DNA of 64,000 nucleotides, taken from positions 15,394,139 through 15,458,138 of the forward strand of contig NC_064039.1 in assembly GCF_932526225.1 (NCBI RefSeq), read 5' to 3'. Source of the stretch: Nematostella vectensis. Its lineage: Eukaryota; Cnidaria; Anthozoa; Actiniaria; Edwardsiidae. Within the stretch, counting starts at the first letter, position 1. Every line of letters starts with the position of its first letter. Position numbers and translations under genes: made by a program. Below, piece after piece: positions 1 through 11,142 of the stretch. The notes under the pieces were generated by a model, which was not told where the DNA came from, searched no databases, and saw nothing but the letters and a program-made list of their open reading frames with translations.

Positions 1-898
1 CGTAACTATTTGGAATACAACCCAAGAGGAAGTCCAAACTGTTCTTAAACATGAAAGCGGCTCTCCAGAAGGAATTCATATCTTTGGATTCCTGAAACTT
101 ACTCGAACTCGGGATTCCTGACATCCACACATCTAATCTCGTACCGCCTTCTCCCTAGGGGGCCTGTTGTAGTTTGCAAATATGGCGTCATGGATTTCTT
201 TCACGTTCCGTAAATCCTGGAATATTGTCCACACGTCTTCCCTACAAAATAATTGGTAAGTCTATTGGCATTCAATATAATAACATCTAATCATTTAGGA
301 AGACAACCCGTAGCTTTCCGTCGTATTTTCGTACATATAAGTAAATTAAGGCAGATTTAGCGTCGAGTACGTGCTAAAGTGTCAAAGATTGGCGAAGATT
401 GATAAAGTAACTTTGATGTTTCAAGCTGTGACCTTTCACTCTAATCAAAATTGACTTATTGTAATAATCACTTACGACACTGTCATTTCTGACTTTAAAC
501 ATATGTACTTTCCGATAAAAATACATCACAATATATATATATTAGAACTCTTCGCACAAAAAGCTCTCACTCACTTTCAGCCAATCACATTTCATGTTAG
601 AAATCTGCGCGTATTTATACACGGAGATTAAGCTAATTAGCCACGCGTGCTACGAACATTCGAAGAATATAAAGGGTGATCTTTTATTCTCATTATTTTT
701 TATTATTATAATTCTACCTTTTTTTCACACCAGTCACCAGTGTATGTTCTTTTTTGGTGTTTCAAGATTTACAGATCCTGCTAGATCAATTTTCCTTTTA
801 TTTCACGCTAGGATTACTTGGATTCTCGATTCCTGATCAACTTTCCTCCTGGTTCGTGATTGATGCAAATATCGGTAAGCACAATAATAACTATCATG
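1..898. other. non-coding, nothing recognised
   Basis: No open frame here resembles a known protein and no paired splice signals were found. The short frame at 594-836 is rich in Phe, Leu and His without domain features and is taken as chance. Confidence 0.5.
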
Positions 899-1085
899 AG
901 TGAAAGTTCATTATCCTGAAGGGGGGCTTGAGGATACTCGAAATATTAGGGAAGCTTTAGGGGGGCATGTACAATTTTGTTACTCCTGAAGAAGGGGTCA
1001 ACCAATTTTATCCCTTACTTTTATGAAAAGATCATCACGCCCCCCACCCCCCACCCCCCTCGGGATAGTAAATGAACTTTCCCTT
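899..1085 (-). repeat. G/C-tract miniature inverted-repeat element, copy A
   Basis: The segment begins GTGAAAGTTCATTATCC and ends, read in reverse complement, as GGGAAAGTTCATTTACTATC, so the ends are inverted copies of each other. Runs of G or C separate blocks such as the one containing AAAAGTAAGGGATAAAAT. A related copy in the opposite orientation lies at 27134-27331. Size and inverted ends fit a non-autonomous DNA element; no target duplication was resolved. Confidence 0.6.
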
Positions 1086-1554
1086 ATTGTTAGGCTTATT
1101 ATGCTTTAATCATAATTGGTGTAATTGCAATAACCTGTGTTCAGTGGTATATCTGGATAATTCCTTGGAATCTGACATTTGTGTTGGGTTCCATCGCAAG
1201 TGACTGTATATGGCTCTGGCTGTCTGTTTGGTGTGCAAACGACATGCCGTTGATCAGGATGGGAGCTACGCCACATAATTCAATGTTGTGAGGGTTTATT
1301 CGAGACCACATTAATCTTGATAACGTCTACACCGGCATCTACACCGGCAAAAATCCCAACCAACGTGACAGCGGCAGTGTAAACAACATCATTATTTAGC
1401 CCGTGTCGCCGATCAAGAACTGCAGGTATTTTGTCTTTATGGACAATTATTTCTCTAGTGTTGGACTCTTTTGAGAGCTGCAAAGAGCCAAATTTTCGCC
1501 TGTGGAACACTGAGAAAGAACCGCCGTGATTTCCCCCTGTGCTTGATAAAAGTA

Positions 1555-2198
1555 AAGCTTGCTAATCAAGGCCACTCGGCCTTCGCACAGAAAGACAACA
1601 CAGTAGTTGTTTTATGGTGAGATAAAGCGGCAAACAAACCAGTGACTGTGTTGCCAACAATGTGCGACGCCGAGGGGGTGACACAGTGACCCGGAGGAGA
1701 AAAGTCAACGGACAATTCACCTAAGTGGAGATCAACAGGTCGCCAAGTATCTCTCTATACTGCAAACACATGGGCGGCGTTGACCTCAGCGATCAGCATC
1801 GCTCATATTACACGGTATCCTTGAGGCGACATGTGAAATGGTGGAAATATTTATTTTATTTTTACATGGGCTCTCTCAATTATCAACGCATAGCAGCTCC
1901 ATGGCCAGAGTGCTGAAGCAAAGCTTAAAAACTCATGAAGAGCCTCATTGGAAGTTACGAGGGAAGACAGCGAGCCGGACGTATGCGTGTTCTGCCAGTT
2001 ATCGCGGATGTGGAGTACTTTTCTGAGAAATTGGCAAACAAGGCGAAATCCTGTAAGAACTGCCTAAATAAGAACAAGCGTCTAAAGGCAGGAAATAAGG
2101 CAGTTAAACGTGCAAAGGAAACGTGCAATGCGTGCCGAAAGTGCGATGTTCACTTGTGCGTGGGAGACTGCTTTCCGGAATTTCACATTAGAGCTTAG
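1555..2198 (+). pseudogene. piggyBac-type transposase relic (PGBD-like)
   Basis: Three blocks of a piggyBac transposase are readable in different frames. At about 1559-1690 a block ends in a piggyBac-like TVLPTM motif. At 1725-1916 there is YCKHMGGVDLSDQHRSYY followed by a KWWKYLFYFYMGSLN-type segment, one of the best conserved parts of the family. At 1935-2198 comes the C-terminal cysteine-rich domain, with CKNC, CNACRKC and CVGDC and a final FH. In-frame stops at about 1618 and 1689 and a frame change near 1916 make it inactive. The N-terminal half is missing, and the TTAA ends expected of the superfamily were not located. Confidence 0.8.
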
Positions 2199-2934
2199 TT
2201 TAATACTCCATGCCATTGAATTCTAATTTTTATAGCTTTTTGTTAAGGTATAGGGTAATTCCATATTTAAATGCACTTTCCGTGAATTTTTTAACTTATA
2301 TTTATCAAGCTTTAATTTAACAAAAATGACAATTTAAACTTTGAAGTTTATAAAAATGTATATATTGTTTGGTTTTCTAAAAATGTATATATTTTTTTGC
2401 CAAATTCTTATTGGTACTCAATGTTAAGTTAACAAGTTCCAAATTTCACCTGTGTTTAACTGATTATATTTATTAAACTATTCTACCAAATCCTGTCAAA
2501 AAGTTCTCAGATATATATTCAAACATTAAAAGAAGCCTTATATGTTTGCTATCATGGTTTTGTTTAAGACAGATTTTTCAATTCTATATGAAAATGCCAG
2601 GTGTAGGAAGTAATGTCCGTTACGTCCGTTATGTAATGTCTTATTAAAGATGTCTTTACTGGATATTCAGATCCTCTCCTAATTTTAAATCTAAAGCTTT
2701 GACATATATTTTCTTCCTACATTATTTTCTTTTTTTTTCACATTTTTTCCGTAAGGGACATTACAGAAGAGATGCTTCCTTTTGGGCTTCCTGTGTAAAG
2801 GTTGTTAGGGTGGTTACACTGACTAGGGGTGGTTACATAGTCTTGAGTGGCTTATCTCACTGACTGTAAATGTAGTGACTGCATAATCAATTCAATAATT
2901 CTGTTCTAACCTTTAAAAAAAGAAAAGAAAACAG
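2199..2934. other. AT-rich spacer
   Basis: No coding potential was recognised. The motif TAATGTCCGTTAC at about 2611 recurs at about 4014, just beyond the next relic, and a reverse-oriented GGGACATTAC occurs near 2757. These may be terminal or subterminal sequence of the element that carried the ORF at 2935-3868. Confidence 0.4.
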
Positions 2935-3868
2935 GCTGCAAGACTAAGAGAGAAAAATCAAGGAGTCAGTGCTGAAATCAAAGCCCATAGAAGTAGGCTG
3001 AACAGAGAAAGAGTGGCGAAGTTCAGGGCTAACAAGAAGACTGCACCAGAAGATGATGATGGAAAACATCCAGTTTATAAATCAAGGTCGCTTGGGAAAG
3101 CTGTTTCAAGGGCTGCAAAGTCCTTGTCTTTTAGCCAAAGAAAGTAGGAAGTGGTTGTTGAGAAACTTGCAAAAAGGGAAGGGCTTATCAAATCAAGTGT
3201 CCAGCCAAAAAACGTGACAAGCGACGATACTGTGAAAAAAGTGAACAGTTCTATCGCCGTGATGACATTCCAAGGCAAGCACCTGGGAAGAAAGACTAAA
3301 TAACAGTCTGGCAAAAAGAAGAGAAAATCCAGCTACAGAAAAGGCACCTGTACAATACAGTGAAAGAAACACACTCCCTTTTCAAGCTTGAATATCCAGA
3401 TGAGAAAATTGGGAAGTCCAAGTTTGCAGAGCTAAAGCCAGCTTTCCTTTGCATGTATCATGACAAAATTATCCTCCATTGCGATGCACTGCACAAGGCC
3501 GTCCTTGATTTTCCTGCATACACAAGCAGGTTTGTATCACACTTCACAACATTTTGTCATACATTTTTCAGAATCAGAAGAAGAGTGATCAGAGAAGATC
3601 TCCGAATGGTTTGCAAGTTTTCAAGGGCCTGCTCTGAACACAGAGGTCTTTTGGTGTGAGTGGTCACGGGAGAAGACTACGAATGAGCCTAACCACAAGA
3701 GAAGGAAAGGAAATGATGACGGGACCACAAGTGCACCAAAGAAGAAGCTAATGAAATGCGCCAGATCAGGAACAGTGCTTGCTGCGCTTGAAAGCCATAG
3801 GGAGAAGTTGCCTGAGTTCCTCAGACATGTTTTCATAAAGAGGGAACAGAGCAACCACTTTCAGACCC
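2935..3868 (+). pseudogene. relic of an uncharacterised transposon-type ORF
   Basis: Coding blocks switch frame several times. They read a charged N-terminal segment (ARLREKNQGV at 2935), a SLGKAVSRAAKSLS block near 3089, a KLAKREGL block, FYRRDDIPRQAPGKKD near 3249 followed by a stop, then KETHSLFKLEYPDEKIGKSK and a Cys/His-containing CDALHK stretch at 3360-3530, and finally FIKREQSNHFQ ending near 3860. I recall this combination (SLGKAV.., RDD..RQAPGK, EEHP..KIGKSKFA, ..FIKR.QS.HFQ) from many unnamed multi-copy proteins in cnidarians, which suggests a DNA transposon. I cannot name the superfamily. At least two stops and several frame changes make it non-functional. A splice-acceptor-like ACAG precedes 2935. 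Confidence 0.55.
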
Positions 3869-3943
3869 CCCTATTCAGTGAAATCCACCTGTACCACTGC
3901 CTTTCCATTGGGGATACTGGGTAGCGGTCTGAAAGTGGTTGCT
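3850..3943. repeat. 18-bp perfect inverted repeat
   Basis: AGCAACCACTTTCAGACC at 3850-3867 reappears as its exact reverse complement at 3926-3943, with a 58-bp spacer. The left arm also encodes the end of the relic ORF (..QSNHFQ). Confidence 0.85.
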
Positions 3944-4629
3944 CTACTACACGCTGCATATGAATGATCAATTTTAAATAAAATAAACCTCTTCTTGGAT
4001 TATGGGTAAACAGTGTAATGTCCGTTACATGGAATCGTCCTATAGTAAATTGTTCTCTTGACAAAAACTGGACAATGGCTGGATTACTGACGGGAAATTC
4101 AAAAACTTCATTTCCGCTATTTTGTATTTCCCTTAATTTTTTAGAAATAACCCCTTAGCAGATAGCTGTCTTAACGATCTACGAACGGCACTAGACCAAG
4201 AAATAGAAATGCGAGAGAAAGGCTTGAATCTGACAACTCCAGGGAACAGTACACAAAGAAATGCTTAACGTATCAACACTCGGAAACGACGATAGTAAAA
4301 GCACAATGTTCAATGTTGTAATGTTTAACCTGTTCACAAGAAAACATGAAATTATCAACATTATTACAAACCTTGTAACCAGAATAATATGTCCACCGCT
4401 ATGAACCACAAACAACCTCATACTACACGTCGAGTTTCAACACCTCAAACTTGCCAATCCATCATTACAGGCATCAAAGAATACATAAATGCAGACTTAC
4501 TGGAAGCGATGGCAAATTGAGTACCTTACAGGATTGCGAGAACATCATTGCAAGAAGACGAAATTACCAAACTATACAGTGTCCGAGTAGACGTAGTTCT
4601 CATTTAGGACTCATTTTAAACTCAACAAT
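3944..4629. other. degraded sequence, possibly the 5' part of a BEL-type retroelement
   Basis: Near 4166-4250 the plus strand reads a short segment (SCLNDLRTALDQEIEMREKG) that faintly resembles gag-region sequence of BEL/Pao elements. It then breaks into several frames. The match is weak and rests only on its position before the pol fragment at 4630. Confidence 0.25.
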
Positions 4630-4869
4630 TGGAAAATGGGCGTTGTGACTGACCTCTACCCTGGTAAAGACGACCTCGTCAGATCTGTATCACTTAGAAC
4701 AAGTTCAGGCAGGAACCCTACCTGACCAATCTACCCTATGGATATATCAAAGGAAGATAATGACATCAACGATGACAAAGAAAAAGTCCTATTAGACAAA
4801 CCATCACGACCTCTTCGACGTCAAGCTAAAAAATGGCAAATGGCAGCTAAAACAATAATGGATCTATAA
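4630..4869 (+). pseudogene. BEL/Pao-type retrotransposon, 3' end of pol (DUF5641-like)
   Basis: The frame starting at 4630 reads WKMGVVTDLYPGKDDLVRSV, then SLRTSSG, a stop, YPMDIS, and RPLRRQAKKWQMAAKTIM before a final stop at 4867. A W..G.V.....GKDG..R.V.LRTS.G block followed by a basic RP.R.A tail is characteristic of the extreme C terminus of BEL/Pao polyproteins, after the integrase. One internal stop shows decay. No LTR pair was recognised and upstream protease, RT and integrase are absent, so this is a truncated relic. Confidence 0.65.
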
Positions 4870-5777
4870 TCTGAACAATGACTTGAAGCAGAAATACTTA
4901 TAACGGGAGACTTTAAACTGATCACTTAATTTTAAAGGCATATATTATTTCTATCACGATTTTACAATGGTTGTTATTGTCTGCGCTGTAAAAGATAGCT
5001 TGTCTACACCACGTCTTGGCAGGCCAACTAATAAAGCTCTTCTGTAGTCTTTTCAGTTAAACCATAGCATGCGAGCCTGTTTCTTAAAGCATGCGCTCGT
5101 GTTTAATTCTTTGTTATTTTTAAAAAAATGAATAGGTGTACGTTTTAACAGCTGCTGACCTAAACACCATTCTTCAAAGAGTGCCTTTTTTTCAAAGTAT
5201 CCTGAGCTTGAAGATGTTTAACAGGTGGAAGAAGATGCAAAGCAAGAACAGAGTTGGGCTGGAGGACAATCGGCGTCAAAGACACATGGGTGTCGAGTAG
5301 ACATTCTAAAAGCTAAGTGTTTTTTATTAGAACTCAAAGACAGGACAGCCTTGATTGTGCTCAGTCAAGCTCTTCGCCAAAAAGAGACTAGGATATTTAA
5401 TGCAGTCGTCGCCCCCCTTGCCACCTTTACACCTTTCATATAAACTACAGGTATTGCAACCCTGCTTGGTTTCGCATTTGATGTATATCATAAACCTGAT
5501 TGACAGCCACAGTCTGTGGCATCTAACACAAGAAGAAGACGTTATTAGCCAGTGCTAGATGGGCAACTAACACTTTTCAAGTATCGAAAGAACGATCTGA
5601 CACAGCATGGTTATAAAAGGAAACTCAACATCAGCAACAAAGTTGTCAAATGAAGATTTCCACTCCTCAAAGGAGCCTAGAAGAACGGTATCCTTACCAG
5701 ATCTGAGTTTATTAAGCATTTCTTGAACGCCCACCGAGGAAAGAAACTGCGGTAAGAGAAATACCCAAGATTTGACC
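4870..5777. other. no recognisable gene
   Basis: Short frames at 5225-5443 (+) and 5567-5779 (-) show no family features. The sequence is probably degraded repeat DNA between two retroelement fragments. Confidence 0.4.
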
Positions 5778-6557
5778 ATGAGTCAATTTTTCAAACGCCG
5801 GATCAGTGAAGGAGTAGTCCTAGGCATCTATAAAGGCAGGAGATTGGGCTCACTGACCAACAATGAGTTCAAAGCTAAGCTAGGAAAAAGGAAGCTGTCT
5901 CTAGTGGGGAAAAACTGTATTGGTTGAGAGGCTTAGATGTTCTATTCTCAGGATTCCATCTTCAAATGAAGGAGAAAATGGTCTTTTCCGCCAAAACTTA
6001 AATCGCAGCAAAAGTGAAACACCAGTGATTGATCTTGATAATCACGATAATAACACCGACGTACTGCAAAATCCTTCGCAGCAATGCCGAAGCTATAAGT
6101 TCTTCAAGGATTTCTATGACCACCTATTAAAAGGGATAAATAATCTGAAGGATATGTTTCGATCAAGCGAACGTGAAGCTTTAGAGCGGAACATACAATA
6201 CAACATGTACCAAAACAGGCCAACAGAGAAAAATAATGCACTAAGGGAAAAGGTCAAGCAGCTCACTGAAGAGAAAGATTCCCTAAGTGCGTAGTGTCTC
6301 TGCTGGGTAAAGATCTTTATAATAGCTCAAACGAGCAAATTAAATGTCAACCGACAAAAGACAAACAGGTCAACCCAATAAAAAAGGAGCAAAACCATTC
6401 TGACCGACCCGAGTCAAAGGCTGAAAAGCCAAAATCGAAAAGCAAACGAGACAAAAATAAAAACAAACGTCAATCGCAGGAAACACTGGAGGTTGAAGTA
6501 AATCCATCGAAAATGACAACTAGACCCTGCCCTGCCCTGGTTGACTGGGATACCTGA
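5778..6557 (+). pseudogene. unrecognised ORF run, retroelement ORF1-like in character
   Basis: Three abutting frames follow each other: ATG at 5778 to a stop at 5925, a frame from about 5920 to 6294, and one from 6294 to 6557. Each stop overlaps the next frame by a few bases, as expected if one coding region of roughly 255 residues had acquired two frame changes. The middle part has a heptad-like stretch near its end (NNALREKVKQLTEEKDSL). The last part is very basic (KAEKPKSKSKRDKNKNKRQS). A coiled coil followed by a basic region is typical of LINE ORF1 proteins, but no RRM, zinc knuckle or esterase motif is visible. Function is unknown. Confidence 0.35.
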
Positions 6558-7734
6558 TGGATTGCATGTACATTTATGTTATGACAAAGTAAAAACACAA
6601 TTATGCTAAAAGCATATGTAAAAATGTGTTAATTGCCTTGACTGCTCTCAATGTGCTATCTGTTAGGATTAAATTTGCCTTGACAACCAAAGTGAGTTAT
6701 CATTTATAAACAATATAATTGTTTTCATTGTTTATTATTTCACTTGTAAACACAAAGTAAATGACAAGACCTCTTTATGGTATCATATTGTTTAGACAAA
6801 ATATTTTGGTGTCAAATGAGTGGGCAATATGGAACAGGATAGATATCAGTCAATAGAAGCTCAGGATTTATTCCATTGTTAGTGGGCTAGTGTCATCGTG
6901 TATTTTTTCTCCAATTTGTCACACACCAAATGCTATCTCTTTGGGATTGTAGAGGGAGACGGCTAGTATAGAGAACAAATTCACAGCAGAGCTGGAACCG
7001 TAAAAGAATTCGGTAAAAAATGATGATGGCCTGTAATGTTAAATCCATATTTTATGCCAACATAGAGTGGTTTTCAAAAATGCCGCACGAGATTTTGAAG
7101 CAAAAGAATATATTCACATGAATTTAGAATATAACATGTAAACACTACACAATCTTCTAGTTTTTAGTGCAAATGTTTCATAAAAAAACATACTAAATGA
7201 CATTCAAGAAAGTTTCTAAAAACAGCTTTAAAAGATATGGTGGAATCATTCATTGCCACACGAGGAATTTATTGGAATTAGTGTCACAATATCTAAATAA
7301 TCAAAAACTTTTTGGTTTTGTTAAACAATTCTTTCATATTCGCTTCAACGGAAGCTTGGTTTGATAAACTCAGATGCGGCTGCGTTCCATTCACATTCTG
7401 AGTTATTTTCGTTCAAACTTTACGTCAAGTTATTGATTTATAAAGAGTTTGCAAAACGTGCTGAAACACTCGAGCTCATGTAAACACGCTCTCATTTGGT
7501 ATTTAAGCTCAATTGTTTTTCTCCCGTATCCGACTCCTTTTGAAATTAGGTCAAGTTGCAAAGCTATATTGAGGTTCTCTGTAGGTTCATACATAAAAAC
7601 ATGCCCCTGCAAATTTACTTATCGAATGACGATTTTGCACTTTTTAGATTATTATGCAAAATACATATTGTACAACAAATATTCAAGGCAAATATTCCTG
7701 GCAAATATTCAAGACCACGATTCTTTCCCTTGCC
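6558..7734. other. intergenic, with one terminus of a miniature element
   Basis: No gene was recognised. TAGAGTGGTTTTCAAAAATG at 7063 matches the terminus of the complete TA-flanked miniature element at 41142-41276. A second terminus was not identified. Short overlapping frames at 7430-7824 on both strands have no family features. Confidence 0.45.
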
Positions 7735-8010
7735 AATAAACACTATCCTGTGAAAATCCTGAAGCCTCGACGGAAAAACCAATGGTTTGACAGATCCCCA
7801 CGGCGTGCATGTCGTAAAAAACATCGCTTATTTGAAAGGGCTAAATCAATCAATACTGCAGCCACATGGGGAGCCTATCGACACCAGCGTAAATTTACCA
7901 CCAACGCCATAAATTCATCCAGGGACAACTTCGTTTGCGGCCTTCTAGATGTAAACTCCCAGCCAAAGAAATTTTGGAAGTATATTAAATCGAAGAGGCA
8001 AAAGAAAAAA
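7735..8010 (+). pseudogene. LINE pol fragment (linker between endonuclease and RT)
   Basis: The frame reads a PRRKNQWFDRSPRRACRKKH block, then RLFERAKSINTAATWGAYRH, then SQPKKFWKYIKSKRQKK. The pattern PW....+.....+R..R...A.......W..Y...RN......+.....F......PK+FW.YIK..R is the region just before the reverse transcriptase of CR1/L2-type LINEs. Neither the endonuclease nor the RT is present. The fragment ends a few bases before the acceptor-like TCTTGCAG preceding the hAT exon, so it lies upstream of or inside a former intron of that element. Confidence 0.75.
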
Positions 8011-8027
8011 ACATCTTCATCTTGCAG

Positions 8028-9780
8028 TGCACATAGATGCCGCAGATCGAGCGAAAAAGTATCCACCTGGGACATTTCATGTCGATAACAAATTGCTGTT
8101 CTGTTCAACATGCAACATCATTGTCGATCATTTGAGGAAGTCTAAAGTCGATAAGCATATGCAATCAAATTCTCATTTCGAAAAAAAGAGCCGAGCAGAC
8201 AAGTTCAAACAGCAAACAGTCAATACGGCGTTCCAATGCAAGACTGAGCCCCAGCTGGAAAAAGTGAAAGTCTGCCAGGAGTGGCTAAGAGCGTGCACGG
8301 CTGCAAACATTCCGCTCCACAAGTCTGATAATGCTCTTCTACGAACATTTCTGAACACAAGAGCGGTCAATGGAGGTGCGATCCCCAAAGCGTCACAGCT
8401 TCGCGATTACTACCGGTTTGACGTTTATGAGGTAGAAAAACCCGACCTCCAACACTTAGTAAAGAATAAGAATGTGGCCATTATTGTAGACGAGTTGAGC
8501 GACGAGGAGAGGAGATATGTGCTTGACGTACTAGCGGTTTTATTGGACTTTGATGAGCTATCTCCTAGTGGAAACTCAGTGGCCTATTTGTTGGACACTC
8601 ACTTCCTTGAAGCCACTAATAATAGAACTGTGGCACAGGCAGTTGTGAAGACAGTGCACGAATGTGGGATTGATTATGACAATGTTCAAGTTTTTAACTC
8701 AGACAATGTTGGATATATGACAAAGGCATTCAAAGGCACTCTTTCCTGTCTTTTCCCTATGTGCATTCACATCACGTGCCACAGCCACATTGTGAATTTG
8801 GTGGCATGTGACCTGAAGAGGGGCTTTGCTGAAGTGAATGAATTTGTGAAATGTTTCAGAAATCTCTTTCATGTTCCAAGCGGTAGGAAGAGTAGGTTTC
8901 TTCAGTTTCTAAAGGAATCTCTTGGAAAGGAAGTCGTGCTAATGCCTCCGAACCCAACTACTAAAAGCTGGAGCGCGTGGATCGACTCTGTCGTTTACCA
9001 TGCTAGCCACGCCCACCTGTGTGGAGACTTTATTAAACAGGAGCTGGAGCGTGGTCGGAGTTCCGCGTGCGCTTCACTACATCGTCTGGAAAAGATGTAT
9101 GATGACACTTTGTTCATCTGGCTTTCCTTGAGGAAAAAAAACCCAGTCCTACGAGTCTACATGGACTATTTTAAGCAGAGGTCACCTCACGTCATCGAAG
9201 CGCACGACCAGATGGAAAGTTTACATTCTACCTTGACCAAAATGCCGTGCTCACAAGAGAAGATATCTTCTTCTGTTTCAAGGATGCCTACTACACAGAA
9301 GTAGAGCAGGACGAGATGATAGCAGTGGTCACCAAATCATTTAGAGATGCCGCAAGAAAACTGAAAAAGTATGTGGTAGACAGTGCTCAGCCAGCTTCCA
9401 AATTCTTACAAGTCAAACTTTTGAATCCGACGAATATAGTTTCCAGTAACTGCAACCCTCGTGATCTCGATTGTATTCCTGGCATTGAAGCTGTATCCCA
9501 AGAAGAATGGAATCTCTACGTGAATTTTCTCGGCCCAGAAGCAGTCAAAGAAAGCAGAAACGGTGGTTATGGAAGGCTAATGCTGCCAAGCTCCCAGAGC
9601 TGTACAAGCTTGCATTGTGCTACTGCAACGCCACGATTGGATCGTATGAAGTAGAGCGGACGTTATCTTGAGTTGTAAGCGTCGATCTCTAGACAATAAA
9701 ACCATGCGTGCCTTTCATTTTTTGAACTGGAACTTAAGAGTGAAGGCATTACTCGAGGAGGAGCTACATAACCCGAAGCC
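8028..9780 (+). pseudogene. hAT-family transposase, CGGBP1-like, frameshifted
   Basis: A BED-like zinc-finger region opens the protein: LLFCSTCNIIVDHLRKSKVD followed by KHMQSNSHF (Cys-x2-Cys, His..His). It is followed by QTVNTAFQCKTEPQLEKV and a WLRACTAANIPLHKSDN block closely resembling vertebrate CGGBP1, which is itself derived from a hAT element. The RNase H-like catalytic region and the C-terminal dimerisation segment (WKANAAKLPELYKLAL, then SYEVERTLS, then DNKTMRAFHFLNWNLRV) follow. The frame changes near 9240, 9560 and 9660, so it cannot be translated as it stands. No ATG begins the first frame. TTCATCTTGCAG just before 8028 looks like a 3' splice site, so an upstream exon is probably missing or unrecognised. 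The ORF runs on without a stop into the protease segment downstream. Confidence 0.8.
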
Positions 9781-11142
9781 CCTTGTGGCATCAGCGACAC
9801 CAGTTCCTGTATCGAGGCAGCCTCCGCCCAAGCAAGACACCATCCTATCGCAACTAGTTCCTATCGCACCCAATCGCACAATACCAGCAGAGAACAAAGT
9901 TGGAAAGTCCGATGAATACAGGCAGAGTCAAACGCCATCCTTCAAAGCTACATCCAGCAATGCGTCGAGCAAGCGAAAGAAAACGAAGAACAAGAGCGAT
10001 ATAAGCAAGAAGAGAAAGTGTTCAGACTCAAGTTCAGAAGCTCTCTTCCATCGAGCAACACGAAGTTCAAGCAAACCTACCCACCCGTCCACCAAGGCTT
10101 GGACCGCAAAATGGGTGATCTGCTTACGAAAGAAGATGAGTGCACCTTCCTTAGCTATAAAGAGCCACTTGTTCAGTTTCTTCTTGATGAGACTAATAAG
10201 TTTAATGGCGGAAATCTGATAGACCAGAAAGATCTTCAAGCACTTGTTGGTGACAACCCAAACGACCAAGACAATTGCATATGCAACTTCGTCATCGATG
10301 CTTACTTTGATCGGATTCGTAAGGACAGTGCGTCAAGGGGAATTAAAGCCAAGGCAATAGAGTGCAAGAAATTCGACAATTCAGTTGCAAAAACCCTAGC
10401 ATCGACACTGTCCTTTTCTATCCTCGAGCAGGATGCTGTTATTGTGCCATGCAACGCCGCTCAACACTGGACTCTGCTTGTTGTGCTTCCCCCTAGCAAT
10501 GAAATGTTCGTGCTAGACAACATGGCTACAACTAATGTGAAGCCAACATCGCTGAAAGTTGTCCATAAGATGTGTGACCTCCTCAAATAAGCAAATCCCG
10601 ACATCCCTTAGTCAGCTGGCGAATTTCTGTCAACAGCCAACAGGACATAGCCCAGCAGCCCAACAACTACGACTGTGGCGTGTACGTGTGCGCGTATGCT
10701 AGGAGCCTACTATTACAGGTATGTCATATAATCACAAAGGCGTTCATGTTTGGATCTTCAATTTCGCTTGTACGTTTGCATTCTATTTCTAGTCTCCAAT
10801 GCCTTCCGACTGCAGACGTTTCCGTCTGCATATTCTTTTCGAGCTCCACCGTGGCACAGCCCAGCCCTTTGATGTGAATTCTTCACCAGTAGTTGGCGAG
10901 TACTACGCCATGGAGTATGAACGCAAGAAACAGGTCACGTTCTACATTGGTCGCGCCGTCGGTAATTCCTCCACAGCACCGGAGCCAAGGTGTTTGATTG
11001 GTCAATGCGAGATGACCTAGACACATGTTACGAGTCGTATGTATTCTATGGTCCAGTTGCCATTGATGGAAACGGCCCCTTCCGTGTGTCCAATTTAGAA
11101 GAAATAGAGCAAGTTCTCGCTTGGCTAAAAAGGGCAATTTAA
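9781..11142 (+). pseudogene. Ulp1-type (C48) SUMO-protease domain and C-terminal domain fused to the hAT transposase
   Basis: A Pro/Ser/Lys-rich linker (9781-10080), continuous with the hAT C terminus, leads into a Ulp1 peptidase fold. The catalytic His is in AQHWTLLVV (codon 10465-10467), the Asp in MFVLDN (10516-10518), and Gln and Cys in QQPNNYDCGVYVC (Cys codon 10674-10676, Gln-x5-Cys spacing as in Ulp1). All four residues are present, but frame changes near 10100 and 10600 separate them. A 74-bp intron (10719-10792, GTATGT..TTTCTAG) keeps the frame. The last part reads EYYAMEYERKKQVTFYIGRA, then FLHSTGAKVFDW and VFYGPVAIDGNGPF, a module I recall from other mobile-element proteins. It ends in TAA at 11140, with AATAAA at 11191. 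Confidence 0.75.

Noticed and set aside
7430-7824. Several 60-95 codon frames on both strands
   Set aside because: They overlap each other and the LINE fragment and have no family features.
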